Shown: in pieces, positions 35,724 to 47,865 of the stretch
Numbering within the stretch: position 1 is the stretch's first letter
How the letters are laid out: each line of letters opens with the position of its first letter
NCBI GenBank assembly: GCA_035236585.1
Contig: CP141138.1
Location: 28,965,437 to 29,029,436, forward strand
Reading direction: 5' to 3'
DNA length: 64,000 bases
Source: Warburgia ugandensis
Lineage: Eukaryota; Streptophyta; Magnoliopsida; Canellales; Canellaceae
Made by a program: the position numbers and the translations under genes
The notes under the pieces: generated by a model
What the model was told of the DNA's origin: nothing
The model's input: the letters and a program-made list of their open reading frames with translations, nothing else
Database searches by the model: none

Positions 35724-36931
35724 ATTAGAATTCGATCATTCACCATGATCCTCACTATGCGATAAACAAAACCCATAATCTGTTTTAGTCATCAACAAAG
35801 ATTCGACGATGATCTGAAACCAACAACAATGTATGGTCATGATCACATTCATCAATGAACGATCTAACCATCCATCATATTCTAGCCCATAATCTATCAT
35901 CTAATGTTAGATTCATGATCAATTCTACAAACCCGCACATGATCCAACTGTTAATCAATCACCAAGACACTGATTTCACCTTTTTATCACGATCTAACTA
36001 CCAATTGGCCACTAGATGCAAGATCTACAACTAAACCATCCTTTTAAGATCATCTAACTTGTGATCAACCACCTAACACATAAATTAGCCACCGATTTGA
36101 GCTTCCATTTAAATTTGACCGTAGACCTAGCACCTGATCTCAGCTATTCATTCTCAAATTTTTTATCAAAGGCAAGACCACTTCCAAGTCTTACTTAAAT
36201 TATTTAAATTTCATTTTATCTTATTTATGCCTAATAAATTATAGAAAATGTAGAATATCAACAGGATTAGAATGCGTTAAATCTCAACAAGAACTATTGG
36301 ACCATTTATGTTATTAATTGGATAAATCTAATGGTTAGATTATTTTGATTACCTTAAATTTGAGGGCTTGATGTTAGAATGAATTGGAACTATTGATATG
36401 ACCAATCATAATTAAATTTGAGCATCAGATCAATAGATCAAACATTGAGATATGAAATAAATTACCTATAAGCCAGAGATTACTAGGAATTGAGCATAAT
36501 TAACGGCCTTAATTTAATATTATAATAAAAATAAAGAGGAATACCTATGATCATAAAATGATAAAGCTAGTATAACCATGTTAATGGGGATCAAAGGCTA
36601 AATAAGTCAAATTAAGAAATCTTAAGTAAGAGAATGACATTGTAATGTACATTGCATTGATAGAGATTCTGGCTGGTACAAACTAAGCCTGTTGAGCATC
36701 TCGAGGATTGGAATAACCATGTTTGAGGTAAATAGTTTTAACATCTATTTGCCATTGGGATTTTGAGCATGTTATTAGCTTTATTAAAATATGTGGATTT
36801 TAAATAATCAAATCATTTTATTATCATGCTTTCAATTTGAGACTCTTTGACTATTATAAAACTGATATTTTGTCATGTTGTATTACTTTAGCTTTTAAAG
36901 AATACAATATTTGCAAATGAGGCATATGAGT

Positions 36932-36963
<32 letters not shown>

Positions 36964-38439
36964 TGTATGTATGTATGTATGTATGTATGTATGTATGTAT
37001 GTATGTATGTATGTATGTACCTCCATAACCATAATGCATACTTTTATATGGAAAATGAAAATGATGTTGCTCATTCTATTATGCACAGTTTTATGTTTTT
37101 GAAAGAAGTGATCATACTTGAAATGGCATCAATCTCATGCTTTGAGATGAGTTAAAAGAAATGCATAGTTTTGCATGAGATACATGTTATATGATTTAAT
37201 GAAAGTTGCATTGAGATATATGCTTGTTCAGGCTAATGATCCTGGTGTCCATTGTGCTAAGAGGTTATATGGGTCTGGCCTTCAGCCTCTAACCACCAAA
37301 GGTGGTAAGTATTCATGCCCAAAGAGGCACTTATTTTTCTTGACTATTGTGGTAGGGAAATGACCATTGGAGGTGTTCATTGTACCCTTTTTGAGACATA
37401 TCAACAGTCACCATGGAGGTTGTGGTGGCTAGTCTCTAAATACTAGAAACACACTATTTTAGTGAGCTGGTTATGAGCAAAGTGTTCCATGAGATTTCTA
37501 TTTTGAGATACTATGTATGATGAGATTAAAGATGACCTTTAGATGAGTACTGATAACCAACTGGCTGATGTTTTAGCTGGGGTGCATATGTGCACATGAT
37601 GATGTTATTGGTTTGAGATTGCCTGCATTCACAATTTAATCAATTATTACTTTAATATTTTGAGAATCTTATAGCATTTGATTTATCAAGTTAGATGATG
37701 GGACTTTCACATAGTTTACAAGTTATGCATACATGCAATTTTGTGTTATATTATATATTATAATTTATGTGAAGTTACATGAGGATTCAATCATTTGAAA
37801 AATATACTTTTAAAGTTATGCATGTTTCGTATTGATAATATCTGAAATTTTTTAGCATGAAACTATAAACTGGGAATCACATGTGGTTTCATCTACATTT
37901 CCAGTCTTTGATTTGATCATTAGAATTGCACAAAAAACTAGTTGAAATAATGTTTAGACTTGGATTTCTAAATGTGGTATAGTAGACGTGAAACTACTTA
38001 CACAAGCACAAGCTTGCTAAGATACTGTAAATTGTTTACGATATCTCAAATCTTCAAAGATTTTGACCTGAGGCAGAGAAAATCGAGGTGGATTCAAAAT
38101 TGAAGGAAGACAATAGTGTGGCACACTGTATAAACAATGTAAGTATATGACTTATCCTTTTTGGACTTATGTATGTAATTATTTTAGTTGGACTATAAGC
38201 TGTGACTAGCTAGATCTAGGATGCATGTAATTCTATTTTAGTTTATAAGAAAAAGAAAATCTTATTATTTTGTTTTCTTGGAAGTAAATGAAATTTGGGG
38301 TTTTCAAATGAATTTAAAAGAAAAATATTCTTCTACTACATTGCACTGTTTTTATAAAATTATTTTTAAATAGGGATCGATTCTACATTAGGAATTAGTT
38401 TTGAATTAAAAAATGCATATGGAAACCTGGGTAGTTGCA
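35724..38439 (+). repeat. Element B 5' LTR, 5'-truncated
   Basis: Matches 51,883-54,763 of the right LTR, from TTAGAATTCGATCATTC to the end GGGTAGTTGCA. The first 1.4 kb present in the right LTR (50,484-51,882) is missing here; unrelated DNA (33,945-35,723) lies in its place. Confidence 0.85.
36933..37019. repeat. (TATG)n microsatellite in B 5' LTR
   Basis: About 21 units. The same position in the right LTR (53,192-53,212) holds a short (TA)n run. Open frames across it are low-complexity YVCM or THIH strings on either strand. Confidence 0.97.
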
Positions 38440-38448
38440 ATTGATAAC
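38440..38448 (+). promoter_or_regulatory. Element B primer-binding site, left half (interrupted)
   Basis: Reads ATTGATAAC here and continues as AGAGCCTAGG at 47,856. Read across element A, the site matches 12 of 14 positions of the initiator-Met type TTGGTATCAGAGCC. The shared ATAAC is the target duplication made by A. Confidence 0.8.
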
Positions 38449-41005
38449 TATGATGACCCGGGTTTTCAAATGAAATTTTAAATACAACTAATTTCTAATG
38501 TAGGACCTATCCAATTTGAAATAATTTTTGTCAAATAGTGCAATGCAGCAAAAAATCTTTTCTTTCAAATTCACTTTGAAATACCCCGAGTGTCATTTTT
38601 CTTTTATCAAAAACAAGGATTCTAGGTGAAATGAGTGCTCATTTCTACAAAAAATCTGGCAGAGTTTCCTCTATTTTTTGGACATATGACATTTAACGCA
38701 TGTCATTGCGAAGTACCTGATAAACATTGTTGACAATTTTAACATATAAATGGAGACTCTGTCTCCGTTTCATACATCTAACAAGACAAAAACATTTTAC
38801 CTCAAAACAACACACCCAGAACCTCCACAGCACAACTTAGTCACATTATTCTTCCAAATTCACATAATTACATACAATGCAATCTCTTTCTCATTTCTAA
38901 TATGACAACTTCAACTCAAAGACCAATTTTTATACCTGTCCTCTTCCCAAGCTTCTGTTGGCATGCTCCTGTCAGTAAGCAGCTCCTATTCCTTGAGTGT
39001 CCTTTGTTCTACAATACTGTCAACATGCCAAACTTGCTACTATTCTCTATATCTGAGGCATTGTAGACCACAGCAATGCCTCAGCAAGCAATCGCTTGTG
39101 TAGGTGGAGTAAGATGCAATATTTTATATAAATAGAAATCATGATAATTATATATAGATCAATTTAGCAATGCTGAATCATGCAAACAACGATTCAATTA
39201 TCATTTAACTTGAAATCATTTAACATTATCAAAATTACAAATCCACTCCAAGATGGAAAGAATACCAATGCATTAGTACAAAACACATTTGAAATGCAAA
39301 TTATGTAGTCACATGTCAAACTTACAACTCATTTACATTTTCCTGATACCAGTCTTCGCTCTTACGAGCCATTTCACATATCAAATACCAACACGTTGTT
39401 GTGTGCATCAAGTACAGAGCAAACAATATTATCCTCTTTGGCGCAGTGAGTTGACGTAATGGGTTAAACCCAAAGACACACCAAACTCAAAGACACACCT
39501 CAAGGCTTTACTCCTAAGAGACTGGTAGCTCGTCCAGCCTGAAGGCCTGCCCACATCATAACGACCTCTCAGAACGCGTCAAACTCCCCAAACATTGGGG
39601 CTAAATCCCAAAGACTGGTAGCTCATCCAGCCCGAAGGCCCGCCCACATCATAACGACTCCTTGGCCCGCCCACATCATAACGACCCCTCTCGCTCATAC
39701 GAGCCATTTCACAATTTCCTGGTATCAGTTTTACATTTCTCTCACATAGTTCACAATAATGCATAGTTTATGCATAATAGTTTAATCATAATTCAAATTC
39801 AGCATGCACATTTATCTTATCTTTTGTATAAACCGAAAAGATTCATTTCAATGCTTGAAATTCATATACACATGCATATATAGCAAAAATTGTAGCAATC
39901 TTAATTCCGCCTACCTCAATTGGAGATTTTCTAATTCACTGGCACGAGTACTTCATTCAATTCGCGTACGCACTCCTTATCAGTCACCTCTGTAACAATA
40001 CAAACACATGTTTAGTTATACAATTCTAGGACTTCTCTTAACTTCCCTAACACTATTTGGTATAAGGCAAAGTGACAGTGTTCATTACTGTGCAAAAGGC
40101 GTTTTATTAGCTATTGGTTGATAGCTAATTTAATGGCAACCACTTACTGGATTTCCAATCCATGCCAGTGGCCTTGGATTGGCTATTCACTATTCTTCTT
40201 AAGTGACTGTAAGTCACTTTCACTGTTCAGTGGTCTGAACTTATGATTCATATCTAGATCAACTCTTGGGTTGGAGATGAATGTTATTTTTCATACTTTA
40301 TATCATATCTAAGCTAATTCAGGGTTCAAAAATCCATCTGTGACCTCAAATCATTCATCTAACATCATAAGGTGTCTGTTTGAATAGTGATAGATCGGAC
40401 GCCCTAGATTATCCAATTTGTTTCACTTCCAATTCACATCATTTTAATCATTCTATCATTTTTGATGATGAAGAACTCATCTGTGGTGTCTGATTGTCGA
40501 TCAAACATCACGAAGTTACTATGTGAATGGTACCTGATCGGACGGCTGAGATAGTCCGATCGGTTTTTAGCTTAGATCTAATGTTTTTTGTGTTATCCAA
40601 GCTACATCATGCCTTAAATTACTTATCCCTAAGCTTTGATTTAAAAATGGACGGTTGGATTACCCACAAGACCTAGATCTAGCATCAATGGTGCGGATTT
40701 AGCTAAAATCTCAAAATCAAGAATAAGGTTTTGTAGATCTTACCTTCTAGATGCATTTCCATGCATTTTCCACCATTGGATGGGCTGGATTGGTTCAAAT
40801 CAGTCGCAAAGCCTCCAATCTTCACCGTGCGACGTTCCCCTCTTCAATCAACGGTTAAGATCACGTCGGATCCCCCAATAACCTTGGGGGTTTTGTTCGT
40901 CTCATCGTGCTGGACAACATGACCGGTCAGATCATTGATTCGAGCCAGCGTCGTCTCCGGCGATGGCCTAGAATCCAGCGGGTTTTCCCTTCCTCACCTG
41001 CACGC

Positions 41006-41067
<62 letters not shown>

Positions 41068-41321
41068 GCTCCTTCCTTCTTCTTCTTCTTCCTCTTCTTC
41101 TCTACCTCTCTCCCTCTCCCTTCTTCTCTTTCTTCTTCCTCCTCTTCCTTCCTCGCCAGTTTCCTCTTCATCGTTTTTTTTTTTGTTTTTATGTTGCTTT
41201 CAAGAAGACAGACCCGACGTCTATCGAGTTTGTTTAATGAGAGGGGGTACCAATATCAAATCTGGCCCCCCTTCTATTTAGGCTTTCTTTTTCTTTTTCT
41301 TTTTTAATATAAGATGTTACA
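38449..41321 (-). repeat. Element A 3' LTR (left copy)
   Basis: 2,873 bp. On the minus strand it starts TGTAACATCTTATATT and ends CCCGGGTCATCATA. It contains a GC-rich segment (40,800-41,280), a (CT)n tract, and three copies of GCCCACATCATAACGAC at 39,549, 39,642 and 39,669. A 65-base segment (40,120-40,184) is absent from the other LTR. The 61-residue minus-strand open frame at 39,579-39,764 recurs in the other LTR only because the LTRs are copies. Confidence 0.93.
41008..41068. repeat. (CT)n tract in A 3' LTR
   Basis: About 61 bases of nearly pure CT followed by CTT/CCT-rich sequence. The overlapping open frames (40,907-41,281 and 40,935-41,237) are leucine-serine repeats generated by it. 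Confidence 0.97.
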
Positions 41322-41362
41322 TTCTTCCCTTCTTATAGGAATTTGGTCCTCGAAATTCTTTC
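41322..41362 (-). promoter_or_regulatory. Element A polypurine tract and conserved 3' motif
   Basis: On the minus strand, TTTCGAGGACCAAATTCC is followed by AAGAAGGGAAGAA directly before the LTR start. This arrangement (GAGGACGAA-type motif, polypurine run, TGTAACA) is characteristic of Tekay/Del-like Ty3/gypsy elements. Confidence 0.85.
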
Positions 41363-42049
41363 CATGTTCTTTTTCAAATAATTCCAAAATATCTTCATAT
41401 CCCAAGATCCACATATCATACCCAAAAGTTTCTAGAATCAACATATATAAATAGACAATTTCACATCATGTCATCTCCTCATATTTCAATTCACATATAA
41501 ATCGCTAAATGATAAATCACTTCATATCAAGTAACTCATAATTCAATTAGAATGCGCCATCACTACATATAATACAATTAACATGAACCAAATTCTCATA
41601 TAAGGGTTAATTATTTGTATACAACTTTAGTATTGATAAAATCACCATATTAATAAAAATCGATGGGTTGCAGCTCATATATCAGTAATTCTATGCCAAG
41701 TCTATATCAAAGTGCATTAGCTTATCAATAAGCAAATCTATGCCAAATTTATTATAGAGCACATCAGCTCACCCATTGTCAATCATATGCTTGTCAAAAC
41801 TAGTGTATCTCAACTCACCAACAGGCACTCTATGCCAATGAAAACCAATCCACAATACAATCATACTGTAAGCCCTTAGAAGCATGCCACCTAGAAGCTC
41901 GCACCTAGAAGCTTGCCAGTGCCTCTCGCACCCACCCTCATCAGTCGCCCTCTTAGATCGCCCTCATCGGCTACTCACAAGTATAGATCGTAAATTGAAT
42001 TCTGATTACCTATAAGAGAATAATCTCGCATAATATTATACATTACTGA

Positions 42050-43010
42050 TATCCTGGTGAAACTAAATAACTTGGCACTAGTAGTTCATAAGACCAAGGA
42101 ACTATAAACCTCAATCACTAGTTTGCCTAATGTCAACCCATCACCATCTGAATAATTGCCTCTCTATCATTCAAGGTAGTGCAGTAAAGGAAATTTACTT
42201 CCTCTGACCATAACTCATGTTATAGGTGTTCGCAACAAATAATTAGTCCTTAAACGTTCTAAATTTATGCACAAGGATTCCTTGTGTTCCTTTCTGTTTA
42301 TTAAGTATATGACAATACTATTTATTAACACAATCATGGCTCATCCAATTAACATTTGAAGATTTAATCCATCATATCCATTCATTCTATCAGTGTATTG
42401 GTTCCACTAATTAATACCATCCAGAACTCATAACAATCATAACAAGTTTTAGAAATCATCTTAAAGATGTCATACTCAAAATCCTAGGTTGGTCATAACT
42501 ACACCTCAGATCAATCTCCACAAACACCATGCAACATCCTTAGTTGGTCAAATAAATCGTCAATATACGATTAAGAATATCAGTTCTCTACCGCGGTACT
42601 ATAAAACAAATGACAATTTATGCATAGTAACAAAGATCTCTCTTCTCGTGAAGAAAACTACTCTAGGCTTGTTAAAATCCTTATTAATAGCTTATATAGT
42701 TGGAGCTATTCCAGCTCAGTTGGGCCATTCCATATGGCATTCTAGGTAAATAATATTATACCTGATGTCAAATCCACTTCGAAATCATTCTCTTGTGTCG
42801 ATGTCATGAAAACTCCTCAGATAAGACTACAAACTCTTGCACATCATCTTTGTGCTTAGTCTCTCCATTCTCACACAAACAAGAAATAAAACTTAACACC
42901 CTCTGAAACATACAGCATTTGTTTCAAGGTAGGATCAGCCAATCTATCCTAAAGATGACATCATAATCCACCATATCAAATAGGATGAGATCATCATTCA
43001 TCATCTCTCT
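42050..43010 (-). pseudogene. Element A protease and reverse transcriptase remnants
   Basis: Minus strand, in shifting frames. Protease tail DLILFDMVDYDVIFRIDWL at about 42,995-42,935. Reverse transcriptase start WNGPTELE, then LLLCINCHLFY and YIDDLFDQL at about 42,740-42,530, then YEFWMVLISGTNTLIE and MDMMD (about 42,440-42,330), then LWSEEVNFL near 42,190. The FIDD active-site stretch is reduced to unreadable codons with stops. Homology ends near 42,050; RNase H and integrase are missing. Confidence 0.72.
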
Positions 43011-44836
43011 CTTCTGAGGTTCATAGGTGCCTCTTAAAAGTACTCATTAGCCCCTAGTAACTTCTTGTTGAAGTCATAATACCCAATCAAAAGGATAACA
43101 CATCCATGCATGTCTAAGCAAGATGGGTCCTGGATTCAAGGAAGATCATAATATGCCTACCAATAATCTAGAAAATACTCTCCACCATCTGGTTTGAAAC
43201 CCATGTTTACCTCGATGTAATAGCAAAAACTCATCACTGCTAAGGTGGGGCCATCTCTTCCCTAATCCTAATGTCAAACTATTTGACTTGTTGTCCTCTA
43301 GAATAGTCTTTAAAGAAATGCACTGACTCACTGTAGTCAAGCATCTAAAATATTTCTACTATAATGGCAGCTGTTGATACTGTTGCCTCTATTGTGGCAT
43401 CTACTAATTCTAAGATATAATTGTTCACATACTTGCCCTTGCAAGTAACGCACCTCTTTAGCCTATAAACTTGTTTTATATACTGTTGAGCTGCCTAATA
43501 CCTCTGCTTTAAAGTAGCCAACACTCTCTACATCACCTATTGCTCCTCAGGCAAATATAGTGATCATTACTGACCTTCTCAAGAGCCTTTTAGATAAAGG
43601 ACTCAGCAATAGAGGAACACGTCCTCTCAAATAATCATCATTAGACTCTAAATTACAATTTTTATGTCTTCTCTTCTACCATTCCTTTCCTATAACCAAT
43701 GGTCATATTAAATCAATTGCAACTCAGCCAATCTCCCAACCAATGAAGCTAATCTTTTATAATAGCCTTCGTTATTAGTACTCACAATCTCATCAATATC
43801 AGTGCTGAATGTAAATCAATTATAATTAATTCCATCTTTCTCCATTCACTTCAACTGTCTCTCCCTAGTCGATTCATCACGTGATCATCTCTATTTAATA
43901 ATTATTCTCATCACTCAGAAATACATCCATAAGAAAACTAGGACCTTATTTCATCAATTTTTCCAGTGATTTCCACCATGCTACAATTTATACATCAAAT
44001 AAATCCATTTTCAAATTTAGGTTAATACAATACTTCTCTAACTCTCTCGAGTTATCATTAATTGTAATCATTCTGATCCTTCGTCATTATCCTCATACTA
44101 TTGTTGTTACCATAATTGTTAGGTCTTTCCAAAAGTTTATAAACTGTCCAAGTTAGAAATTGAACGCATTCACGAAGTTTCTGTGTTCATGCTTCAATTC
44201 TCCACTCATTTGCTTTTCCTTCTTATCATTTAGTAATCCTCCTTATAAAATAGTTGTCATATCCTCTATGCGTTATGCATCTTCAATTCATAACTAGAAC
44301 TCTCAATAATCATTTAAATAGGTATTTACTTCTCAATGATAATTAGTTGTCAGTATTTCTATATACATAAAGAAAAACTCGTTTTCATTCCTTCAATCAA
44401 TAATTCCTTTACATAAGCAGATCAACTGCCATTGATTTTCCTAATATTAAAATTTATCCCTCGAATCTATCCTCAACATGTATAGACTAATATTGCAATT
44501 CTCTTCATTTTATTTTTTTTTCCCGAGTTCTCTTCCCTTGTGATTGTTCTCTTCCCTCTTTTCATTAAAATCAAAATATTATTGTGCAATAAAAATCATA
44601 CTCCTCACAAGTTTGTGCTCATTGTCAAAATCAACACTTGGATTCTCTAAAGGTCACTCCATGTGAATAGATCTATCTCTGATAAAGTTTTCATTCAGAT
44701 ATACAAGTTTTGTACACTTATACTATTGTTCCTTACTCTAAGAATTATACTAATCTCGTAAGAGTACTCCTCTTACTCGTGCTAGGACTAGCCATCTATT
44801 GTCTCCTTAGAACTTGCCAACCCTCATGGGTTGCAT
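43011..44836 (-). pseudogene. Degenerate gag-pol region of element A
   Basis: Between the gag start and the protease remnant. No domain is recognisable by eye; no zinc knuckle was found. The 64-residue frame at 43,146-43,340 is unassigned. It corresponds in position to the capsid and nucleocapsid part of gag. Confidence 0.5.
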
Positions 44837-45025
44837 CTATTGTTGCTGCTGCATTAGTTGACTGAGGTTTTGCATCATGTTGGCCATGAAGTCCATCATT
44901 TGACTCCCTTGGCCACATGGCTCAGCAGAGGAGTTTGTTGTTCTCTGACTTGTCCTCTTATGCGACATTCCCTTCATCACAAGGTTCTTTTTATGAGTTA
45001 CTCTCAAACTCATTAGTCGCAACAT
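44837..45025 (-). pseudogene. Element A gag start
   Basis: Minus-strand frame of 62 residues opening 62 bases after the primer-binding site, ending in a stop within a glutamine run (MMDFMANMMQNLSQLMQQQQ). The Met/Gln-rich helix fits the N-terminal region of gypsy gag. The following frame continues with further Q and M codons (QQQMQPMRVGKF), so the stop is a mutation inside the run. Confidence 0.6.
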
Positions 45026-45086
45026 CTTGCTTTAGAGACTGCTTAAGACTTACTCAATGTGACTGGCTGTGAGTGGACTGAATCTG

Positions 45087-45100
45087 GGCTCTGATACCAA
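45087..45100 (-). promoter_or_regulatory. Element A primer-binding site (tRNA-iMet)
   Basis: Minus strand reads TTGGTATCAGAGCC, one base after the 5' LTR end. Intact. Confidence 0.93.
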
Positions 45101-45101
45101 C

Positions 45102-47577
45102 TGTGACAACCTAGGTTTTCAAATGAAATTTTAAATACAACTAATTCTAATGTAGGATCGATCCAATTTGAAATATTTTTTGTCAAATAGTGCAATGCAG
45201 CGGAAAATCTTTTCTTTCAAATTCACTTTGAAACACCCCTAGTGTCATTTTTCTTTTATAAAAAACAAGGATTCTCGGTGAAATGAGCGCTCATTTCTAC
45301 CAAAAATCTGGCAAAGTTTCATCTATTTTTTGGACATATGACATTTAACGCATGTCATTGCGAAGTACCTGATAAACATTGTTGACAATTTAAACATATA
45401 AATGGAGACTCTGTCTCCATTTCATACATCTAACAAGACAAAAACATTTTACCTCAAAACAACACACCCAGAACCTCCACAGCACAACTCAGTCATATTA
45501 TTCTTCCAAATTCACATAATTACATACAATGCAATCTCTTTCTCATTTCTAATATGACAACTTCAACTCAAAGACCAATTTTTATACCTGTCCTCTTCCC
45601 AAGCTTCTGTTGGCATGCTCCTGTCAGTAAGCAGCTTCTATTCCTTGAGTGTCCTTTGTTCTACGATACTGTCAACATGCCAAACCTACTACTATTCTCT
45701 GTATCTGAGGCATTGCAAACCACAGCAATGCCTCGGCAAGCAATCGCTTGTGTAGGTGGAGTAAGATGTAATATTTTATATAAACAGAAATCATGATAAT
45801 TATATATAGATCAATTTAGCAATACTGAATCATGCAAACAACGATTCAATTATCATTTAACATTATCAAAATCACAAATCCACGCCAAGATGGAAAGAAT
45901 ACCAATGCATTAGTACAAAACACATTTGAAATGCAAATTATGTAGTCACATGTCAAACTTACAACTCATTTACATTTTCCTGATACCAATCTTCGCTCTT
46001 TCGAGCCATTTCACATATCAAATACCAACACGTTGTTGTGTGCATCAAGTACACAGCAAATAATATTATCCTCTTTGGCGCAGTGAGTCGACGCAATGGG
46101 TTAAACCCAAAGACACACCAAACTCAAAGACACATCTCAAGGCTTTACTCCTAAGAGGCCGGTAGCTTGTCCAGCCCGAAGGCCCACCCACATCATAACG
46201 ACCTCTCAGAACGCGTCAAACTCCCCAAATAATGGGGCTAAATCCCAAGGACTGGTAGCTCGTCCAACCCGAAGGCTTGCCCACATCATAACGACTCCAT
46301 GGCCCACCCACATCATAACGACCCCTCTCGCTCATACGAGCCATTTCACAATTTCCTGGTATCAGTCTTACATTTCTCTCACATAGTTCACAATAATGCA
46401 TAGTTTATGCATAATAGTTTAATCATAATTCAAATTCAGCATGCACATTCATCTTATCTTTTGTATAAACTGAAAAGATTCATTTCAATGCTTGAAATTC
46501 ATATACACATGCATATATAGCAAAAATTGTAGCAATCTTAATTCCACCTACCTCAATTGGAGATCTTCTAATTCACTGGCGCAAGTACTTCATTTAGTTC
46601 GCGTACGCGCTCCTTATCAGTCACCTCTGTAACAATACAAACACATGTTTAGTTATACAATTTTAGGACTTCTCCTAGCTTCCCTAACACTATTTGGCAT
46701 AAGGCAAAGTGACAGTGTTCATTACTGTGCAAAAGGCATTTCATTAGCTATTGGTTATTCACTATTCTTCTTAAGTGACTGTAAGTCACTTTCACTGTTC
46801 AGTGGTCTGAACTCATGATTCATATTTAAATCAACTCTTGGGTTGGAGCTGAATGTTATTTTTCATACTTTATATCATATCTAAGCTAATTCAAGGTTCA
46901 GAAATCCATCTGTGACCTCAAATCATTCATCTAACATCATAAGGTGTCTGTTTGAATAATGACAGATCGGACGCCCTAGATTATCCAATCTATTTCACTT
47001 CCAATTCACATCATTTTAATCATTCTATCATTTTTGATGATGAAGAACTCATCTGTGGTGTCTGATTGTTGATCAGACATCACGAAGTTACTATGTGAAT
47101 AGTACCCGATCAGACGGCTGAGATTGTCCGATCGGTTTTCAGCCTAGATCTGATGTTTTTTGTGTTATCCAAGCTACATCATGACTTAAATTACTTATCC
47201 CTAAGCTTTGATTTAAAAATGGATGGTTGGATTACCCACAAGACCTAGATCTAGCATCAATGGTGCGGATTTAGCTAAAATCTCAAAATCAAGAATAGGG
47301 TTTTGTAGATCTTACCTTCTAGATGCATTTTCATGCATTTTCCACCATTGGATGGGCTGAATTGGTTCAGATCAGTCGCAAAGCCTCCAATCTTCACCGT
47401 GCGACGTTCCCCTCTTCAATCAACGGTCAAGATCACGTCGGATCCCCCAATAACCTTGGGGGTTTTGTTCGTCTTGTCGTGCTAGACAACATGACTGGTC
47501 GAATCATCGATCCGAGCCAGCGTCGTCTTCGGCGATGGCCTGGAATTCGGCAGGTTTTCCCTTCCTCACCTGCACGC

Positions 47578-47655
<78 letters not shown>

Positions 47656-47850
47656 TCTTCTCTTTCTTCTTCCTCCTCTTCCTTCCCCGGTAGTTTCCTC
47701 TTCATCGTTTTTTTTTTTCTTTTTCTGTTGCTTTCGAGAAGACAAACTCGATGTCTGTCGGGTTTGTTTAATAAGAGGGGTGCCAGTATCAAATCTAGCC
47801 CCCCTTCTATTTAGGCTTTTCTTTTTTCTTTTTTAATGTGCGATGTTACA
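45102..47850 (-). repeat. Element A 5' LTR (right copy)
   Basis: 2,749 bp, starting on the minus strand with TGTAACATCGCACATT and ending GGTTGTCACA. It is collinear with 38,449-41,321. It lacks the 65-base segment at 40,120-40,184 and a shorter one near 39,200, and has a (CT)n tract of different length. The right target duplication ATAAC follows at 47,851. Confidence 0.93.
47580..47652. repeat. (CT)n tract in A 5' LTR
   Basis: About 73 bases. The overlapping frames of 163 residues (plus) and 119 residues (minus) are low-complexity products of the tract and are not genes. Confidence 0.97.
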
Positions 47851-47865
47851 ATAACAGAGCCTAGG
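47851..47865 (+). promoter_or_regulatory. Element B primer-binding site, right half, with A target duplication
   Basis: ATAAC (duplication) followed by AGAGCCTAGG, the continuation of the site begun at 38,440. Confidence 0.8.

Larger units (their letters stand above)
38449..47850 (-). mobile_element. Element A: defective Ty3/gypsy retrotransposon
   Basis: 9,402 bp on the minus strand, flanked by perfect 5-bp duplications ATAAC (38,444-38,448 and 47,851-47,855). LTRs are 38,449-41,321 and 45,102-47,850. On the minus strand the order is 5' LTR, primer-binding site (45,087-45,100), gag start, decayed protease and reverse transcriptase, polypurine tract (41,322-41,334), 3' LTR. The two LTRs differ at about 5% of positions in their first 400 bases by eye, plus indels, yet the 3.8-kb internal region is full of stops and lacks RNase H and integrase. 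That suggests it was already defective when it inserted. Confidence 0.92.

Noticed and set aside
39579-39764. 61-residue minus-strand frame repeated almost exactly at 46,216-46,401
   Set aside because: The similarity is explained by both copies lying at the same place in the two LTRs of element A. No recognised motif and no sign of selection on the protein.
40907-41281. 124-residue plus-strand open frame rich in Leu and Ser
   Set aside because: It is the (CT)n tract and pyrimidine-rich LTR sequence read in frame; overlapping frames of similar length exist in another phase. The same applies to 47,323-47,814, 47,433-47,792 and the frames within 50,844-51,481.
45087-45100. tRNA-like sequence TTGGTATCAGAGCC (also 29,500-29,511)
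   Set aside because: These are retrotransposon primer-binding sites next to LTRs, not tRNA genes.
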